Shown here: piece by piece, positions 26,813-35,547 of the stretch
Layout of the letters: each line of letters starts with the position of its first letter
How positions within the stretch are numbered: position 1 is the first letter of the stretch
NCBI RefSeq assembly: GCF_003285015.1
Contig: NZ_QMFB01000001.1
Span: forward strand, 124,001 to 188,000
Length of the DNA: 64,000 nucleotides
Source of the DNA: Paenibacillus contaminans
GTDB taxonomy: Bacteria; Bacillota; Bacilli; Paenibacillales; NBRC-103111
Reading direction: 5' to 3'
Translations under genes and position numbers: made by a program
The notes under the pieces: generated by a model
The model's database searches: none
What the model was told of the DNA's origin: nothing
Seen by the model: the letters and a program-made list of their open reading frames with translations, nothing else

Positions 26813-28342
26813 GTGAATGAAGGATTGAAGGGTAGAAAGCTGTTAGGAAAGCCAGTGGCCGAGGAAATTGCTGCGGCAATTAAGGACAAAGTTGGAAGCT
26901 GCCGGAAGCAAGGCGTCGAAGTACGCGTATCCGTCGTTTGGGTGGAAGGCGACCCGGCGACGGAATGGTATGTCAATGCCAAGAGGAAGGCGGCGGAAAA
27001 ACTCGGTATCGTTTTGGACGTTCATCCTTTCGGTGCCGAGGCGGATGAAGGGGAAATTATCGGGTTGATCATGTCGCTCAACCGGGACATAAGGACGCAT
27101 GGGATTATGCTGGAGCTCCCCCTGCCGAAAACGATGGATGCCAAAAGGATTATGGCAGCGATTAGCCCAAAGAAGGATGTTGACGGAGTGACCCCTGCGA
27201 ACCGCTATGCGTTGCTGGCAGGCGGCGCCTGCCTGAAACCGGCGACACCTCAAGCTTGTATTCGGCTATTGAACCATTATGGAATAACGTTAGCCGGCAA
27301 ACACGCTGTCGTGATCGGCAGGGGAGAGACGGTAGGACAGCCGCTTTACCATATGCTGCAGAGGGAGCAAGCGACCGTAACGGTTTGTCATTCCCGAACA
27401 GCCGATTTGGAGAAGCACGTACGCAGCGCCGATATCGTATTCGCCGCTGCGGGACGGCGCGGTCTGGTCGGCATCGAAGCGGCTCATGCGGAGCTGGTTG
27501 TTGTGGATGCCGGCATTAACGAGACGGAGGACGGCACGATAGCGGGCGATGTCGACCCGGGCGTGTTGTCCGCCGTGGCAGCTATGACGCCGGTGCCTGG
27601 AGGAATCGGCACGGTAACGACTATGATCCTGTTCGAAAACGTGCTGCGTGCCATGGAGTGGCAAAAGGAAGAAAGCGATCGCCCGGCAGCGCCGGAAGCG
27701 ATGGAATTGCAGGAAATAGAGGAATTGCCCTACGACGCTTCAATCCGTTCGTTTTTGGCAGCCGCAGCCTCGTCGTCCTCAACACCCGGGGGAGGCAGCG
27801 TTGCGGCGGCGGCTGCAGCGCTTGGCGCCTCCATGTCTTCGATGGTGGCGAAGCTGTCTACCGGTCCGAGATTCGAGCAGACGGAGGCCACGGCGGTTTC
27901 CGTCGCTGCGGAGATGGCAGCGGCGATCGCCCGCTCTGAAGCGCTGCTTGTCGAAGATATGCAAGCTTTCGATGCATACATGGCCGCTTGGAAGCTGCCG
28001 AAGGGACAATTCCGCAGCGATTCGCTGCGTCAGGCGGCAAGCCATGCGGCAGACGTGCCGCTTCGGCTCGCTAGGCTGTGTACGGATGCGATCCGAACCA
28101 GCGGCGCCATTGCGCAAACCGGCAATAAAACGGCGATTTCGGATCTCGGCATCGGCGTACTTTTGCTGGAAGCCGCTCTCGAATCCGCATTGCTGACGAT
28201 AGAAATCAACATCCCGGCTTTAGGCGGCGGACAGCTTGAAACGGATATCCGGGCGGAAACGACCCGGCTGAGGAATGAAGCTTACGTGAATAAAGAAGCC
28301 GTATTGGATACGGTATATCGCCGAATTAGGACGAATAAATAG
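26813..28342 (+). CDS. FolD-like dehydrogenase/cyclohydrolase fused to a cyclodeaminase
   Basis: A 509-residue two-domain protein. Residues 1-285 are FolD-like: catalytic Lys in YVNAKRKA, Asp in KKDVDGV and TPVPGGIG are kept. The usual QLPLP reads ELPLP, PCTP reads PATP, and the NADP loop reads GRGETVGQP instead of GxSxxVGxP. Residues about 305-500 are an FTCD_C/FchA formimino-THF cyclodeaminase (SFLAAAASSSSTPGGGSVAA), all-helical. Expected roles are interconversion of methylene-, methenyl- and formyl-THF plus release of ammonia from formimino-THF. GTG 26813 is 8 nt from GGAGG. It follows a ZTP riboswitch. The fused FolD/cyclodeaminase arrangement and the altered FolD residues are unusual. 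Confidence 0.88.
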   Translation: MNEGLKGRKLLGKPVAEEIAAAIKDKVGSCRKQGVEVRVSVVWVEGDPATEWYVNAKRKAAEKLGIVLDVHPFGAEADEGEIIGLIMSLNRDIRTHGIMLELPLPKTMDAKRIMAAISPKKDVDGVTPANRYALLAGGACLKPATPQACIRLLNHYGITLAGKHAVVIGRGETVGQPLYHMLQREQATVTVCHSRTADLEKHVRSADIVFAAAGRRGLVGIEAAHAELVVVDAGINETEDGTIAGDVDPGVLSAVAAMTPVPGGIGTVTTMILFENVLRAMEWQKEESDRPAAPEAMELQEIEELPYDASIRSFLAAAASSSSTPGGGSVAAAAAALGASMSSMVAKLSTGPRFEQTEATAVSVAAEMAAAIARSEALLVEDMQAFDAYMAAWKLPKGQFRSDSLRQAASHAADVPLRLARLCTDAIRTSGAIAQTGNKTAISDLGIGVLLLEAALESALLTIEINIPALGGGQLETDIRAETTRLRNEAYVNKEAVLDTVYRRIRTNK

Positions 28343-29053
28343 TTATAACAAATAAGGCTGAAGCTCCGTAACTTGGCGGATGATAAGAGCCGGCTGAACG
28401 GAAGACGACGCCGGCGCCGGCCCGCCCCGGTTGAGCCATACCGTCTGCATGCCGAGACGGGAAGGTCCGACGACATCGTTCTCCCAAGAGTCGCCGACGA
28501 ATAATGTTTCTTCGGGGACAGCGTCAAAATGCCGCAGCGCAGCTTCATAAATTTGCGCATACGGCTTCGAATGTCCGACCGTATCCGAGCAAAACAACGA
28601 ATCCACCGGAAACAAATGCGCGAGTCCGGCCCCTTCGACTTTATCCATTTGCAGCCGGAGGGTGCCGTTGGACACGATGCCCAGCCGGTATGTTCGGCTC
28701 AGATTATCAAGGAACGTCACCTGTTCAATATCCGGCTTCAGAAACCGTTTGATAGTCGGACGAAACAAATCATCGTAACGGCTTGCGTCTTCGATCGTCG
28801 CGGCGACCTGAAAAGCCGCAAGCGCGCCGATGAAGCGCTGCTGCCTGAATTCGTTCAGCGTGATCCGCTCAGCCAGATAAAGCGGCTCTAGCTTGCCGTC
28901 CAGCTTCTTGAATTCGGCAAAAAGCAATTCCGTGTCCAATTCCCGTGAAAGGGGATGAACCATTAGCGCCGCTTTTGAGCACTCCGCCCAATAATCGTCA
29001 AAAAATACGAGCGTATCGTCCAGATCGAACAAGATTAGCTTGCTAGCTTTCAA
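28343..29053 (-). CDS. HAD-superfamily phosphatase (YjjG/YfnB-like)
   Basis: A 236-residue HAD hydrolase. Motif I is LFDLDDTLVF, motif II IVSNGT, motif III Lys in GHSKPYAQIY, and motif IV FVGDSWENDV. The cap is alpha-helical, as in the YjjG/YfnB noncanonical-nucleotide 5'-phosphatase group, although substrate cannot be fixed. The start is TTG (29053), 6 nt from GAGGAGGG; the longer ATG form has no SD. It converges tail-to-tail with the FolD fusion, with no spacer between stop codons. Confidence 0.85.
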   Translation of the reverse strand: MKASKLILFDLDDTLVFFDDYWAECSKAALMVHPLSRELDTELLFAEFKKLDGKLEPLYLAERITLNEFRQQRFIGALAAFQVAATIEDASRYDDLFRPTIKRFLKPDIEQVTFLDNLSRTYRLGIVSNGTLRLQMDKVEGAGLAHLFPVDSLFCSDTVGHSKPYAQIYEAALRHFDAVPEETLFVGDSWENDVVGPSRLGMQTVWLNRGGPAPASSSVQPALIIRQVTELQPYLL

Positions 29054-29301
29054 AGTGGTCCCTCCTCGAATGGTTATCGAACAATTTACCATAGCATCTG
29101 CGGCAGGTAAACCATTTTTTTAGGAGAGGCAAGTGAGGTCGCTTCGTTCGAGGGTTCACTTCCGCATAAGAATATGATAGTGTAAGTAACAATTGATCCG
29201 CGAAGCGATTCGTACGATGATTGTTGATGGAGCTTCTGTTCCCGGTTTATTACGTTTCCGGCATCGTTGCTCGAATCAAATCGCGATTGGAGGGATCGGT
29301 T

Positions 29302-29853
29302 ATGTTCTCGTATACGATAAACGATCATGTATCGCTGCGGCTGCTGGAAATTCGCGATGCGGAGTCTCTGCATATGCTCATTTCCGGCTGCAAGCCTTAT
29401 TTGCAGCAATGGCTGCCATGGGCGTACAGCCAGCACAGCGTGGACTCGACGCAAGCATTCATACGTGCCTCGCTCGCTCAATTTGCGGCTAACGACGGCT
29501 TTCAGGCGGGGATCTGGTACGATAATCAAATTGCGGGGGTCATCGGCTTTCACAGATTCGACTGGATGAACCGGACGACGAGTATCGGTTATTGGCTCGG
29601 GGAGCCTTATCAAGGATTAGGCATCATGACGAATGCTTGCCGGACACTCGTGCATTTCGCTTTTGCCACCCTCGGCATGAATCGCGTTGAAATCGAATGC
29701 GCGGTCGAGAACGTCAAAAGCCGCGCCATCCCGGAGCGGCTGGGCTTTATGAACGAAGGCAGGCGCCGTCAAAGGGAATGGCTGCAGGACCGATATGTCG
29801 ATCATATCATGTACGGCATTTTGGCATCGGAATGGCTGGCGGAAAACCGGTAA
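29302..29853 (+). CDS. RimJ/RimL-type GNAT N-acetyltransferase
   Basis: A 183-residue GNAT. VSLRLLEIRDAESLHML forms the N-terminal strand-helix, AGVIGFHRFDW is motif A lead-in, IGYWLGEPYQGLGIMTNAC carries the acetyl-CoA loop (Q/RxxGxG/A form QGLGIM), and ENVKSRAIPERLGF is motif B. It resembles ribosomal-protein-serine acetyltransferases such as YdaF/RimL. ATG 29302 is 7 nt from GGAGGG. It is divergent from the HAD gene. Confidence 0.85.
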   Translation: MFSYTINDHVSLRLLEIRDAESLHMLISGCKPYLQQWLPWAYSQHSVDSTQAFIRASLAQFAANDGFQAGIWYDNQIAGVIGFHRFDWMNRTTSIGYWLGEPYQGLGIMTNACRTLVHFAFATLGMNRVEIECAVENVKSRAIPERLGFMNEGRRRQREWLQDRYVDHIMYGILASEWLAENR

Positions 29854-30108
29854 TCGAACCGCACTGCTCTGCGAATTTCTTCCTCCGTAACCGGTCGGGT
29901 ATTCGGATTGCGCCCTATTTGGGCGCTATTTTTCTTTTGCAAGGGCAGGAAATAAGAGACATGCAACTTTTTTGGACGCAGCTTCGTTATTTACAACAAT
30001 AAGGAAAGACATTTATACTAAGCAGCAGGGAGATGCGAACGCTTGGTATAATCTAATGCGTTAAGCCGATGCGGATACGTATGCTTCTTTACGATAGCGA
30101 GGTGCTTT

Positions 30109-30972
30109 ATGACGGAGAATTGGAATGTGTTTGAGCGCATAACGGAACGTGAGCGGATGTCCCTTTTTCTCAATACGGGTCTAAAGCAGGACGGCCCCGC
30201 TAAGGACTTCGGGAGATTGCTTTCGATTACCGTCAATTTATATCGGGCGATGGGGAATCAGGCGATCCCGGCGGTGTATGAACAGGTATACCGGCTGGAA
30301 GACCGGCTGGAGTCATTGATGAGCCGTCAATCCGATCAAAACGACGATAGAAAAGGCATATATGCAGGCCGCATCATGACCGGCACGAAGGTAGAGCTCT
30401 TCTTTTACGTGAAAGAAGGAATCGAGTATAAGCGCGGACTGGATTCCGTTATACAATCGTTCGATCAATTCAATTTCACTTATGCAGAGCGGCCGGATAC
30501 CAATTGGAGCTTTTACATGGATTACTTGTTTCCTACTCCGCTGGAGCAGCTGTACATGCGAAATGCCAGGCTGTTCTACGGCTTGCGGCAAAACGGCTAT
30601 AAGCTGGACGTAGTGCGCCCCGTACATCATGTGCTTTATTTTGAAGGGCGGGAAAGTTTGGACGTTTGCAAGCAAAAAGCAATAGCGCACGGTTTTAAGA
30701 TCGAGCGGACTGAAGCGGGAAACGAGAAGCATAAGCTTGTGGTCAGCAAGCGCGTTTTGCTGGATATGAGCGTATTAAACGGAACGGTACGCGAGCTGTT
30801 CGAGCTTGCGCAAGCGCATGGAGGGAACTACGACGGCTGGGGAACGAATACGAGCCGCCGTTTCTCGGTCAGGCTGCGTTCCGCATTGCGAAACCCGAGA
30901 ATCGTCACGGCCGTTTTTGCTATCATCGTCCTGGCTGCGGCAACCTGGGAGTTATTGAATGAAGGCTTTTAA
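30109..30972 (+). CDS. DUF695/RraB-like protein with C-terminal membrane anchor
   Basis: A 287-residue protein. The C-terminal half (about 140-255) reads as an RraB (regulator of RNase E activity B) domain: a D-x-LFP...RNARLFYGLRQNGYKL helix, VHHVLYF, AIAHGF, and the signature HGGNYDGWGT. The N-terminal half resembles the DUF695 domain often found with RraB. A single transmembrane helix (about 266-282) follows a basic stretch. RraB binds and inhibits RNase E in Gammaproteobacteria; this organism type uses RNase Y, so the target here is unknown. A PH-domain gene follows 43 bp later. Confidence 0.7.
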   Translation: MTENWNVFERITERERMSLFLNTGLKQDGPAKDFGRLLSITVNLYRAMGNQAIPAVYEQVYRLEDRLESLMSRQSDQNDDRKGIYAGRIMTGTKVELFFYVKEGIEYKRGLDSVIQSFDQFNFTYAERPDTNWSFYMDYLFPTPLEQLYMRNARLFYGLRQNGYKLDVVRPVHHVLYFEGRESLDVCKQKAIAHGFKIERTEAGNEKHKLVVSKRVLLDMSVLNGTVRELFELAQAHGGNYDGWGTNTSRRFSVRLRSALRNPRIVTAVFAIIVLAAATWELLNEGF

Positions 30973-31015
30973 GGATGAATTATAGCATATTGCGTTAGGG
31001 AGAGGGGGGCGGAGC

Positions 31016-31366
31016 ATGGAGGATGTACTGTGGGAAGGCAAGCCGTTTCAATTCGGGCTGCCGAGCTTTACAAAATATACGCTGACCGCTTCGAGAATCA
31101 TTATCGAGAGAGGCGTATTGACGAAAAAGCGGGATGAAATCAGGCTTTACCGTATACGCGACGTTTCGACGAAACGTAACCTATGGGAACGAATGCTGGG
31201 GATCGGCGATATTACGCTGTTTTCTACGGATGCAAACAATCCGCAGTTCGTCATCCGCAATATTCGAGGTTCGATTAAAGTAGCCGATCTGCTGGCTGAA
31301 GCGGCAGAGCAATCGCGCTTGCGCCACAAAGCGATGGAAGTAACGGAAATCGCACAGGAAATGTAA
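31016..31366 (+). CDS. Bacterial PH-domain protein (bPH2/DUF304)
   Basis: A 116-residue soluble protein: VLWEGKPFQFGLPSFTKYTLTASRIIIERGVLTKKRDEIRL is the typical bPH2 start, followed by YRIRDVSTKRNLWERMLGIGDITLFS and a C-terminal amphipathic helix. There are no transmembrane segments, unlike many YdbS/YdbT-type relatives. ATG 31016 follows a G-rich SD. It is probably co-transcribed with the RraB-like gene and ends at a shared terminator. Confidence 0.82.
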   Translation: MEDVLWEGKPFQFGLPSFTKYTLTASRIIIERGVLTKKRDEIRLYRIRDVSTKRNLWERMLGIGDITLFSTDANNPQFVIRNIRGSIKVADLLAEAAEQSRLRHKAMEVTEIAQEM

Positions 31367-31403
31367 GGCGCCGATTTTTGAACTTTCGAGTGTTAAATAA
31401 ACG

Positions 31404-31447
31404 AAAAGGCTGCAGCCGATCCCTCGAGGGGCGACTGCAGCCTTTTT
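31404..31447. terminator. Bidirectional terminator
   Basis: A 12 bp perfect stem AAAAGGCTGCAG/CTGCAGCCTTTT with A- and T-rich flanks serves the PH gene on plus and the M42 peptidase on minus. Confidence 0.9.
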
Positions 31448-31488
31448 GAAATGATAAGCATTTATATGTTTCACTTATCAAGTATTCA

Positions 31489-32562
31489 TTAAACGTTTTC
31501 GGTAATCGTATGGAGCGTCGTCCAGTCCATCTTTTCCACAAGCTTGACAAGCAGCTCCTTGGAAGCGGCGTAATCGTCGACGTGAATGATCGAAGCCGAC
31601 GTGTGAATATAACGTCCGCAGAGACCAAGCGCCGCTGTCGGGACGCCTATGCCGTGTTGATGGATCCGTCCGGCATCGGTACCGCCGTTTGAGACGAAAA
31701 ACTGGTACGGGATTTTGTTGCTCTCCGCCGTATCGAGCATAAATTCGATAAGCGTTCGGTTTGGTACGATGGAGGCGTCCATCAGACGCATGACCGTACC
31801 TTTGCCTAGATGGCCGAACGCATTTTTATCGCCAGTCGCATCGTTGGCCGGACCGCAGTCTACGGTAAAGCAAATATCCGGGTTGACGAGCGTTGCAGCG
31901 GTTTGCGCTCCGCGAAGGCCGACTTCCTCCTGAACGGTTGCGCCGCTGTACAAAATATTCGGGTGTGCTTTCCCTTTCATTTCCTTCAAAAGCTCGAGCG
32001 CGAGGCCGACGCCGAAGCGATTGTCCCAAGCTTTGGCCATTATCTTTTTGGGATTCGCAAGCGGCGTGAACGGGCAGATCGGTACGATTTGCTGTCCAGG
32101 CGTAATGCCGATCGCCAAGGCGTCTTCTTTATTGTCCGCACCGATATCCAGAAACATCGTGTTGATGTCGATCGGCTTGCTGCGCTGGGATTCGTCGAGC
32201 AAATGCGGCGGCGTCGAGCCGATAACCCCGATCACGGGGCCGTTCTTGGTAATGACTTGCATACGCTGCGCAGGCAGCACTTGGCTCCACCAGCCGCCGA
32301 GCGTTTTGAACCGGATCATGCCTTGCTCGTTTATCGCGGTAACCATAAATCCGACTTCATCCATATGCCCGTTTACGAGCACCTTAGGGCCTTGCGCATC
32401 GCCCCGGAGCACGCCGAATATGCTGCCGAGACGGTCCTGAACGATTTCCTCAGTCACTTTGCTCAATTCCGCACGGACGAAGCGCCGTACTTCGTGTTCA
32501 AAGCCCGGAGCTCCCGGAAGCTCCGTTAAGGTACGGAACATTTCTAACGTTTCGTTGTTCAT
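31489..32562 (-). CDS. M42-family metallo-aminopeptidase (YsdC/FrvX-like)
   Basis: A 357-residue co-catalytic zinc peptidase. Metal ligands and catalytic residues are seen in [40 protein letters not shown] and [12 protein letters not shown]42 enzymes form tetrahedral dodecamers that trim peptides released by proteolysis. Start ATG 32562 behind GGAAGGGAG. It is convergent with the PH gene across a shared terminator and codirectional with the dinB-hugZ-heme operon but separated from it by a terminator. Confidence 0.93.
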   Translation of the reverse strand: MNNETLEMFRTLTELPGAPGFEHEVRRFVRAELSKVTEEIVQDRLGSIFGVLRGDAQGPKVLVNGHMDEVGFMVTAINEQGMIRFKTLGGWWSQVLPAQRMQVITKNGPVIGVIGSTPPHLLDESQRSKPIDINTMFLDIGADNKEDALAIGITPGQQIVPICPFTPLANPKKIMAKAWDNRFGVGLALELLKEMKGKAHPNILYSGATVQEEVGLRGAQTAATLVNPDICFTVDCGPANDATGDKNAFGHLGKGTVMRLMDASIVPNRTLIEFMLDTAESNKIPYQFFVSNGGTDAGRIHQHGIGVPTAALGLCGRYIHTSASIIHVDDYAASKELLVKLVEKMDWTTLHTITENV

Positions 32563-32676
32563 GGTTCTCCCTTCCGGTGCGGCAGATTAAATTTGACGTA
32601 TTGCATGCCGCTTTTCATTTTTACCATACTCACATTAAAAATGAAAGTCAATCCGGATATTCGGAATCCCAAACAA

Positions 32677-32714
32677 AAGAACGAAAACCCCCGAAACCTG
32701 GAAAGGTTTGGGGG
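32677..32714 (-). terminator. Terminator of the heme-uptake operon / dinB
   Basis: Read on minus: CCCCCAAACCT pairs with AGGTTTCGGGGG, followed by TTTTCGTTCTTTT. Confidence 0.88.
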
Positions 32715-32721
32715 CGGGAAG

Positions 32722-33186
32722 TTATGTCGTGGTCGGAGACTGCGCGCATTTGCGGATCAGCGATATTTGTCCGGCATGGAGTCCTGTATGGTATAGCGCT
32801 CTCCCCAATGCTTCGCGCGGGGTGGAAGTGCCGAGAGGGGAAGCGACGGGCTGATCCCATGCCTCCTCGGGCAGCGCTCTCATTGCAGCCGACAAATGGC
32901 GGTCCGAAGCTTCCGAGAATTCGAGCAGCTTTTGAAGATCGGAGAAGACGACGTCTCCGCTTCCGGGACCGCTGGTCACGAACGTTATCCCCTCCGGTAC
33001 GGCACACTTGAAAAACCAATCCGCGAACATATATTCCACTTCGGCATTGTGCCGCAGCATATGTCCGATCGAGGAAGTGTCGGCCGACAGCTTCAGGTTT
33101 AATTCTTCCGTCTTTATGTTTTGCATCGATTTTTGAAAACGATCCCTGACCGTTCTCCACACCGGATAAACTGCTTCAAACGACAT
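32722..33186 (-). CDS. DinB-family protein
   Basis: A 154-residue four-helix-bundle protein of the DinB/YfiT metalloenzyme superfamily. The metal-binding His pattern is SIGHMLRHNAE in the second helix region and LYHTGLHAGQI near the C-terminus. Members are thiol-dependent or hydrolase-like enzymes with mostly unknown substrates. ATG 33186 is 9 nt from GGAG; a TTG two codons upstream is too close. It starts 22 bp after the hugZ-like stop, so it is probably the last gene of the heme operon. Confidence 0.82.
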   Translation of the reverse strand: MSFEAVYPVWRTVRDRFQKSMQNIKTEELNLKLSADTSSIGHMLRHNAEVEYMFADWFFKCAVPEGITFVTSGPGSGDVVFSDLQKLLEFSEASDRHLSAAMRALPEEAWDQPVASPLGTSTPREALGRALYHTGLHAGQISLIRKCAQSPTTT

Positions 33187-33208
33187 GCGCAAACGCTCCT
33201 CTCCACCG

Positions 33209-33706
33209 TTATTTATCTTTGCGGTCCACTACGACATGATTGAACACATCGCCGGGCAAATCTACGTCAAAAGCTTGGCCGAAGCCTACGACATAACGGC
33301 CGCTCAGCGGCGTCAGCTCGAACAGGGAGAAATCAAGCCCGCGAAGCATATCCATCAGCTTGGCGTTGAACGTTTCGTTAAACAAGGCAAATATGTCCTC
33401 GTGACCCTCATTGCCGAGGTTTTTCGTCGAGCAGGACCACCGCGCGCGTTCGCGGGCAAATACGTTTTGCGACTCCGATTCGTCGGCGATCAGCATGACA
33501 TGAATGCGGTCGTTCGCTTCGACGTAGCGGTAATGGTCGGAAATTTTACTGATGTATATGTAAAATTTCCCGTCTTTTTTGACATAAGGCGCGTAGCTGA
33601 TGAACGGAATGGCGTTTTCGTCCAAGCTGCTGATGACGAGCGTTTTGCGGCTTTCTACGAAATCCAGGTAGCGCTGCTTGGTCGCTTCCATATCGATTTG
33701 CTTCAT
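33209..33706 (-). CDS. HugZ-like heme-utilisation protein (PNPOx-like fold)
   Basis: A 165-residue split-barrel flavin-reductase/pyridoxamine-oxidase-like protein. VISSLDENAIPFISYAPYV, FYIYISKISDHYRYV and MLIADESESQNVFARER match the HugZ/HutZ family, which binds or degrades heme. Its place directly downstream of an IsdE-FecCD-ATPase set supports a role in handling imported heme. Start ATG 33706 behind AGGAGGAA. Confidence 0.82.
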   Translation of the reverse strand: MKQIDMEATKQRYLDFVESRKTLVISSLDENAIPFISYAPYVKKDGKFYIYISKISDHYRYVEANDRIHVMLIADESESQNVFARERARWSCSTKNLGNEGHEDIFALFNETFNAKLMDMLRGLDFSLFELTPLSGRYVVGFGQAFDVDLPGDVFNHVVVDRKDK

Positions 33707-33725
33707 TGTCGATTCCTCCTAAAAT

Positions 33726-34517
33726 TTATAATGCTGCGGCCTGCGCTCTCCTAAGCGGATGTATGCGCGGGTATAAGGAGCCGGCGGGGAACTGTACTTC
33801 GGCCTCCACGCCATAGACGTCGCGGATCATATCGGTCGTCAAAACATCCGATGGTTTGCCTTTGAAGGCTAACAATCCTTTTTGAATGACATAAATGTTA
33901 TCGCTGTAGGCGCTAGCCTGATTCAGGTCGTGCAGCACCATAACGATCGTGATTCCGAGCTCGCGGTTGACGGTCTTCACCAATTCCAGCACTTCCAGCT
34001 GATGCGCGATATCCAAATAGGTGGTTGGCTCATCGAGCAGCAGCACCTTGGGTCTCTGCGCCAAAGCCATGGCGATCCAGGCGCGCTGGGCTTCGCCTCC
34101 TGACAGCGAGACGACAAGCCGCTTGCGCAAAGGGGACATGCCGGTTTTCTCGATCGCCCAGTCGACGATTTCATAATCTTCCCCGGTTAGCCGCTCATAC
34201 CATTTCTTGTGAGGCATCCGCCCGTAGGAAACAAGCTCTTCGACCGTCATGTCGGCCGGCGTTTGATTGGATTGACACAGAATGCACATCATCTGCGAGA
34301 TTTTTTTGCTGTTCAAGGTGCGAAGCTCCTGCCCGGCAATGCATACGCGGCCGCTCTCGCAGGGAATGAGCCTGGACATGCCCTTCAATAAGGTTGACTT
34401 GCCGGAGCCGTTCGGTCCGATAATCGAAACGATTTCCCCTTCATTAACTTGAAGCGTGAACTCGTTCACAATTTTGTTGCCGTCATAGCTTATTGTCAAG
34501 GCTTGAGCTTCGAGCAT
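33726..34517 (-). CDS. Heme/siderophore ABC transporter ATPase (FecE/HmuV type)
   Basis: A 263-residue ABC ATPase: Walker A GPNGSGKS, Q-loop region CQSNQTPADMTVEEL, signature LSGGEAQRAW, Walker B VLLLDEPTTYLD, and switch His in VLHDLNQA. It belongs to the FecE/FepC/HmuV group that drives type-II importers. ATG 34517 is preferred to the GTG at 34529 because the SD AAAAGGTGATG then lies at normal distance; the permease stop codon is immediately upstream. Confidence 0.9.
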   Translation of the reverse strand: MLEAQALTISYDGNKIVNEFTLQVNEGEIVSIIGPNGSGKSTLLKGMSRLIPCESGRVCIAGQELRTLNSKKISQMMCILCQSNQTPADMTVEELVSYGRMPHKKWYERLTGEDYEIVDWAIEKTGMSPLRKRLVVSLSGGEAQRAWIAMALAQRPKVLLLDEPTTYLDIAHQLEVLELVKTVNRELGITIVMVLHDLNQASAYSDNIYVIQKGLLAFKGKPSDVLTTDMIRDVYGVEAEVQFPAGSLYPRIHPLRRAQAAAL

Positions 34518-34518
34518 G

Positions 34519-35508
34519 TCAAACATCACCTTTTCTCATTAAGTATAGGAAGTATGGGCCTCCGGCGACAGCCATGACGATGCCTGCCGGAATGTCGAGA
34601 GGAGCGAACAGCGTTCTGCCCGCCGTATCCGCGACCAGCAGCACGAGCGCTCCCAGGCCGATGCTCATTGGAATCATATTCCGATAATCCGAGCCGACCA
34701 GCATGCGCGCCATATGCGGGACCACGAGACCGACAAACCCGACCATACCGACGGTGGACACCGAAACCGCAGCCAAATATACGGCGATAAACGAGAGTAT
34801 GAGCCGGATCCGGTTAATATTCTCGCCCAGATTGAGAGCCGCTTGCTCGCCCAACCGCAAAATGTTCGCTTGCCTGATGCAGAAAAGCGCCGCGATCCAG
34901 CCGGCAACGGAATAGGGCAGCATGACGGTGACGTCGCCGATGCCTTTGCCGGACATGCTTCCGTTTAGCCATTGCAGGGCTGCGGGCAGCTTGTCGCTGT
35001 ACAGAATGGAAAGCAAAGCGATGATGCCGCCGAATATGGAATTGACGGCTACCCCCGAAAGTATGACTCGAATCGGTGTAATCCCCCGCTTTTTCCAGGC
35101 AAGCGCATAAACCATAATGGCTGCCGCCGAACCTCCAACTATCGCGAAGAGAGGAATCCAGGAAGAGTAGGAGGGGACGACGAGCAGGATGAACAATACG
35201 GAAACAGCCGCTCCGCTGGATACCCCGGTCAAGCCAGGATCAGCCAGAGGGTTATGCATGACGGCCTGCAGCAGGGCGCCCGAAATCGCCAGGTTGATCC
35301 CGATGATAACGGCAAGTGCGACTCTCGGAACGCGGATATCCCACAATATCGTGTCCGACACCTCTCCGCCTTTGCCGGCTATCGCCGTCACGATTTCGGC
35401 AGGAGAGATTCTTACGCTTCCCAATCCGATCGATAAAATAATTGCAATCCCAAGCAGGATGAACGTGAAGCCGATCGCGACTCCTTTCGTTTTATGGGGC
35501 ACCAGCAC
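34519..35508 (-). CDS. Heme/siderophore ABC transporter permease (FecCD family)
   Basis: A 329-residue polytopic membrane protein with about ten helices. It has family hallmarks such as WDIRVPRVALAVIIGINLAISG, NPLADPGLTGVSSGAA and GFVGLVVPHMARMLVG. It probably works as a homodimer because only one permease gene is present. GTG 35508 follows GGAGGAAA by 7 nt. Confidence 0.93.
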   Translation of the reverse strand: MLVPHKTKGVAIGFTFILLGIAIILSIGLGSVRISPAEIVTAIAGKGGEVSDTILWDIRVPRVALAVIIGINLAISGALLQAVMHNPLADPGLTGVSSGAAVSVLFILLVVPSYSSWIPLFAIVGGSAAAIMVYALAWKKRGITPIRVILSGVAVNSIFGGIIALLSILYSDKLPAALQWLNGSMSGKGIGDVTVMLPYSVAGWIAALFCIRQANILRLGEQAALNLGENINRIRLILSFIAVYLAAVSVSTVGMVGFVGLVVPHMARMLVGSDYRNMIPMSIGLGALVLLVADTAGRTLFAPLDIPAGIVMAVAGGPYFLYLMRKGDV

Positions 35509-35547
35509 TTGATTTCCTCCAATTCGGCGAACGGCGAGATGAAATAA

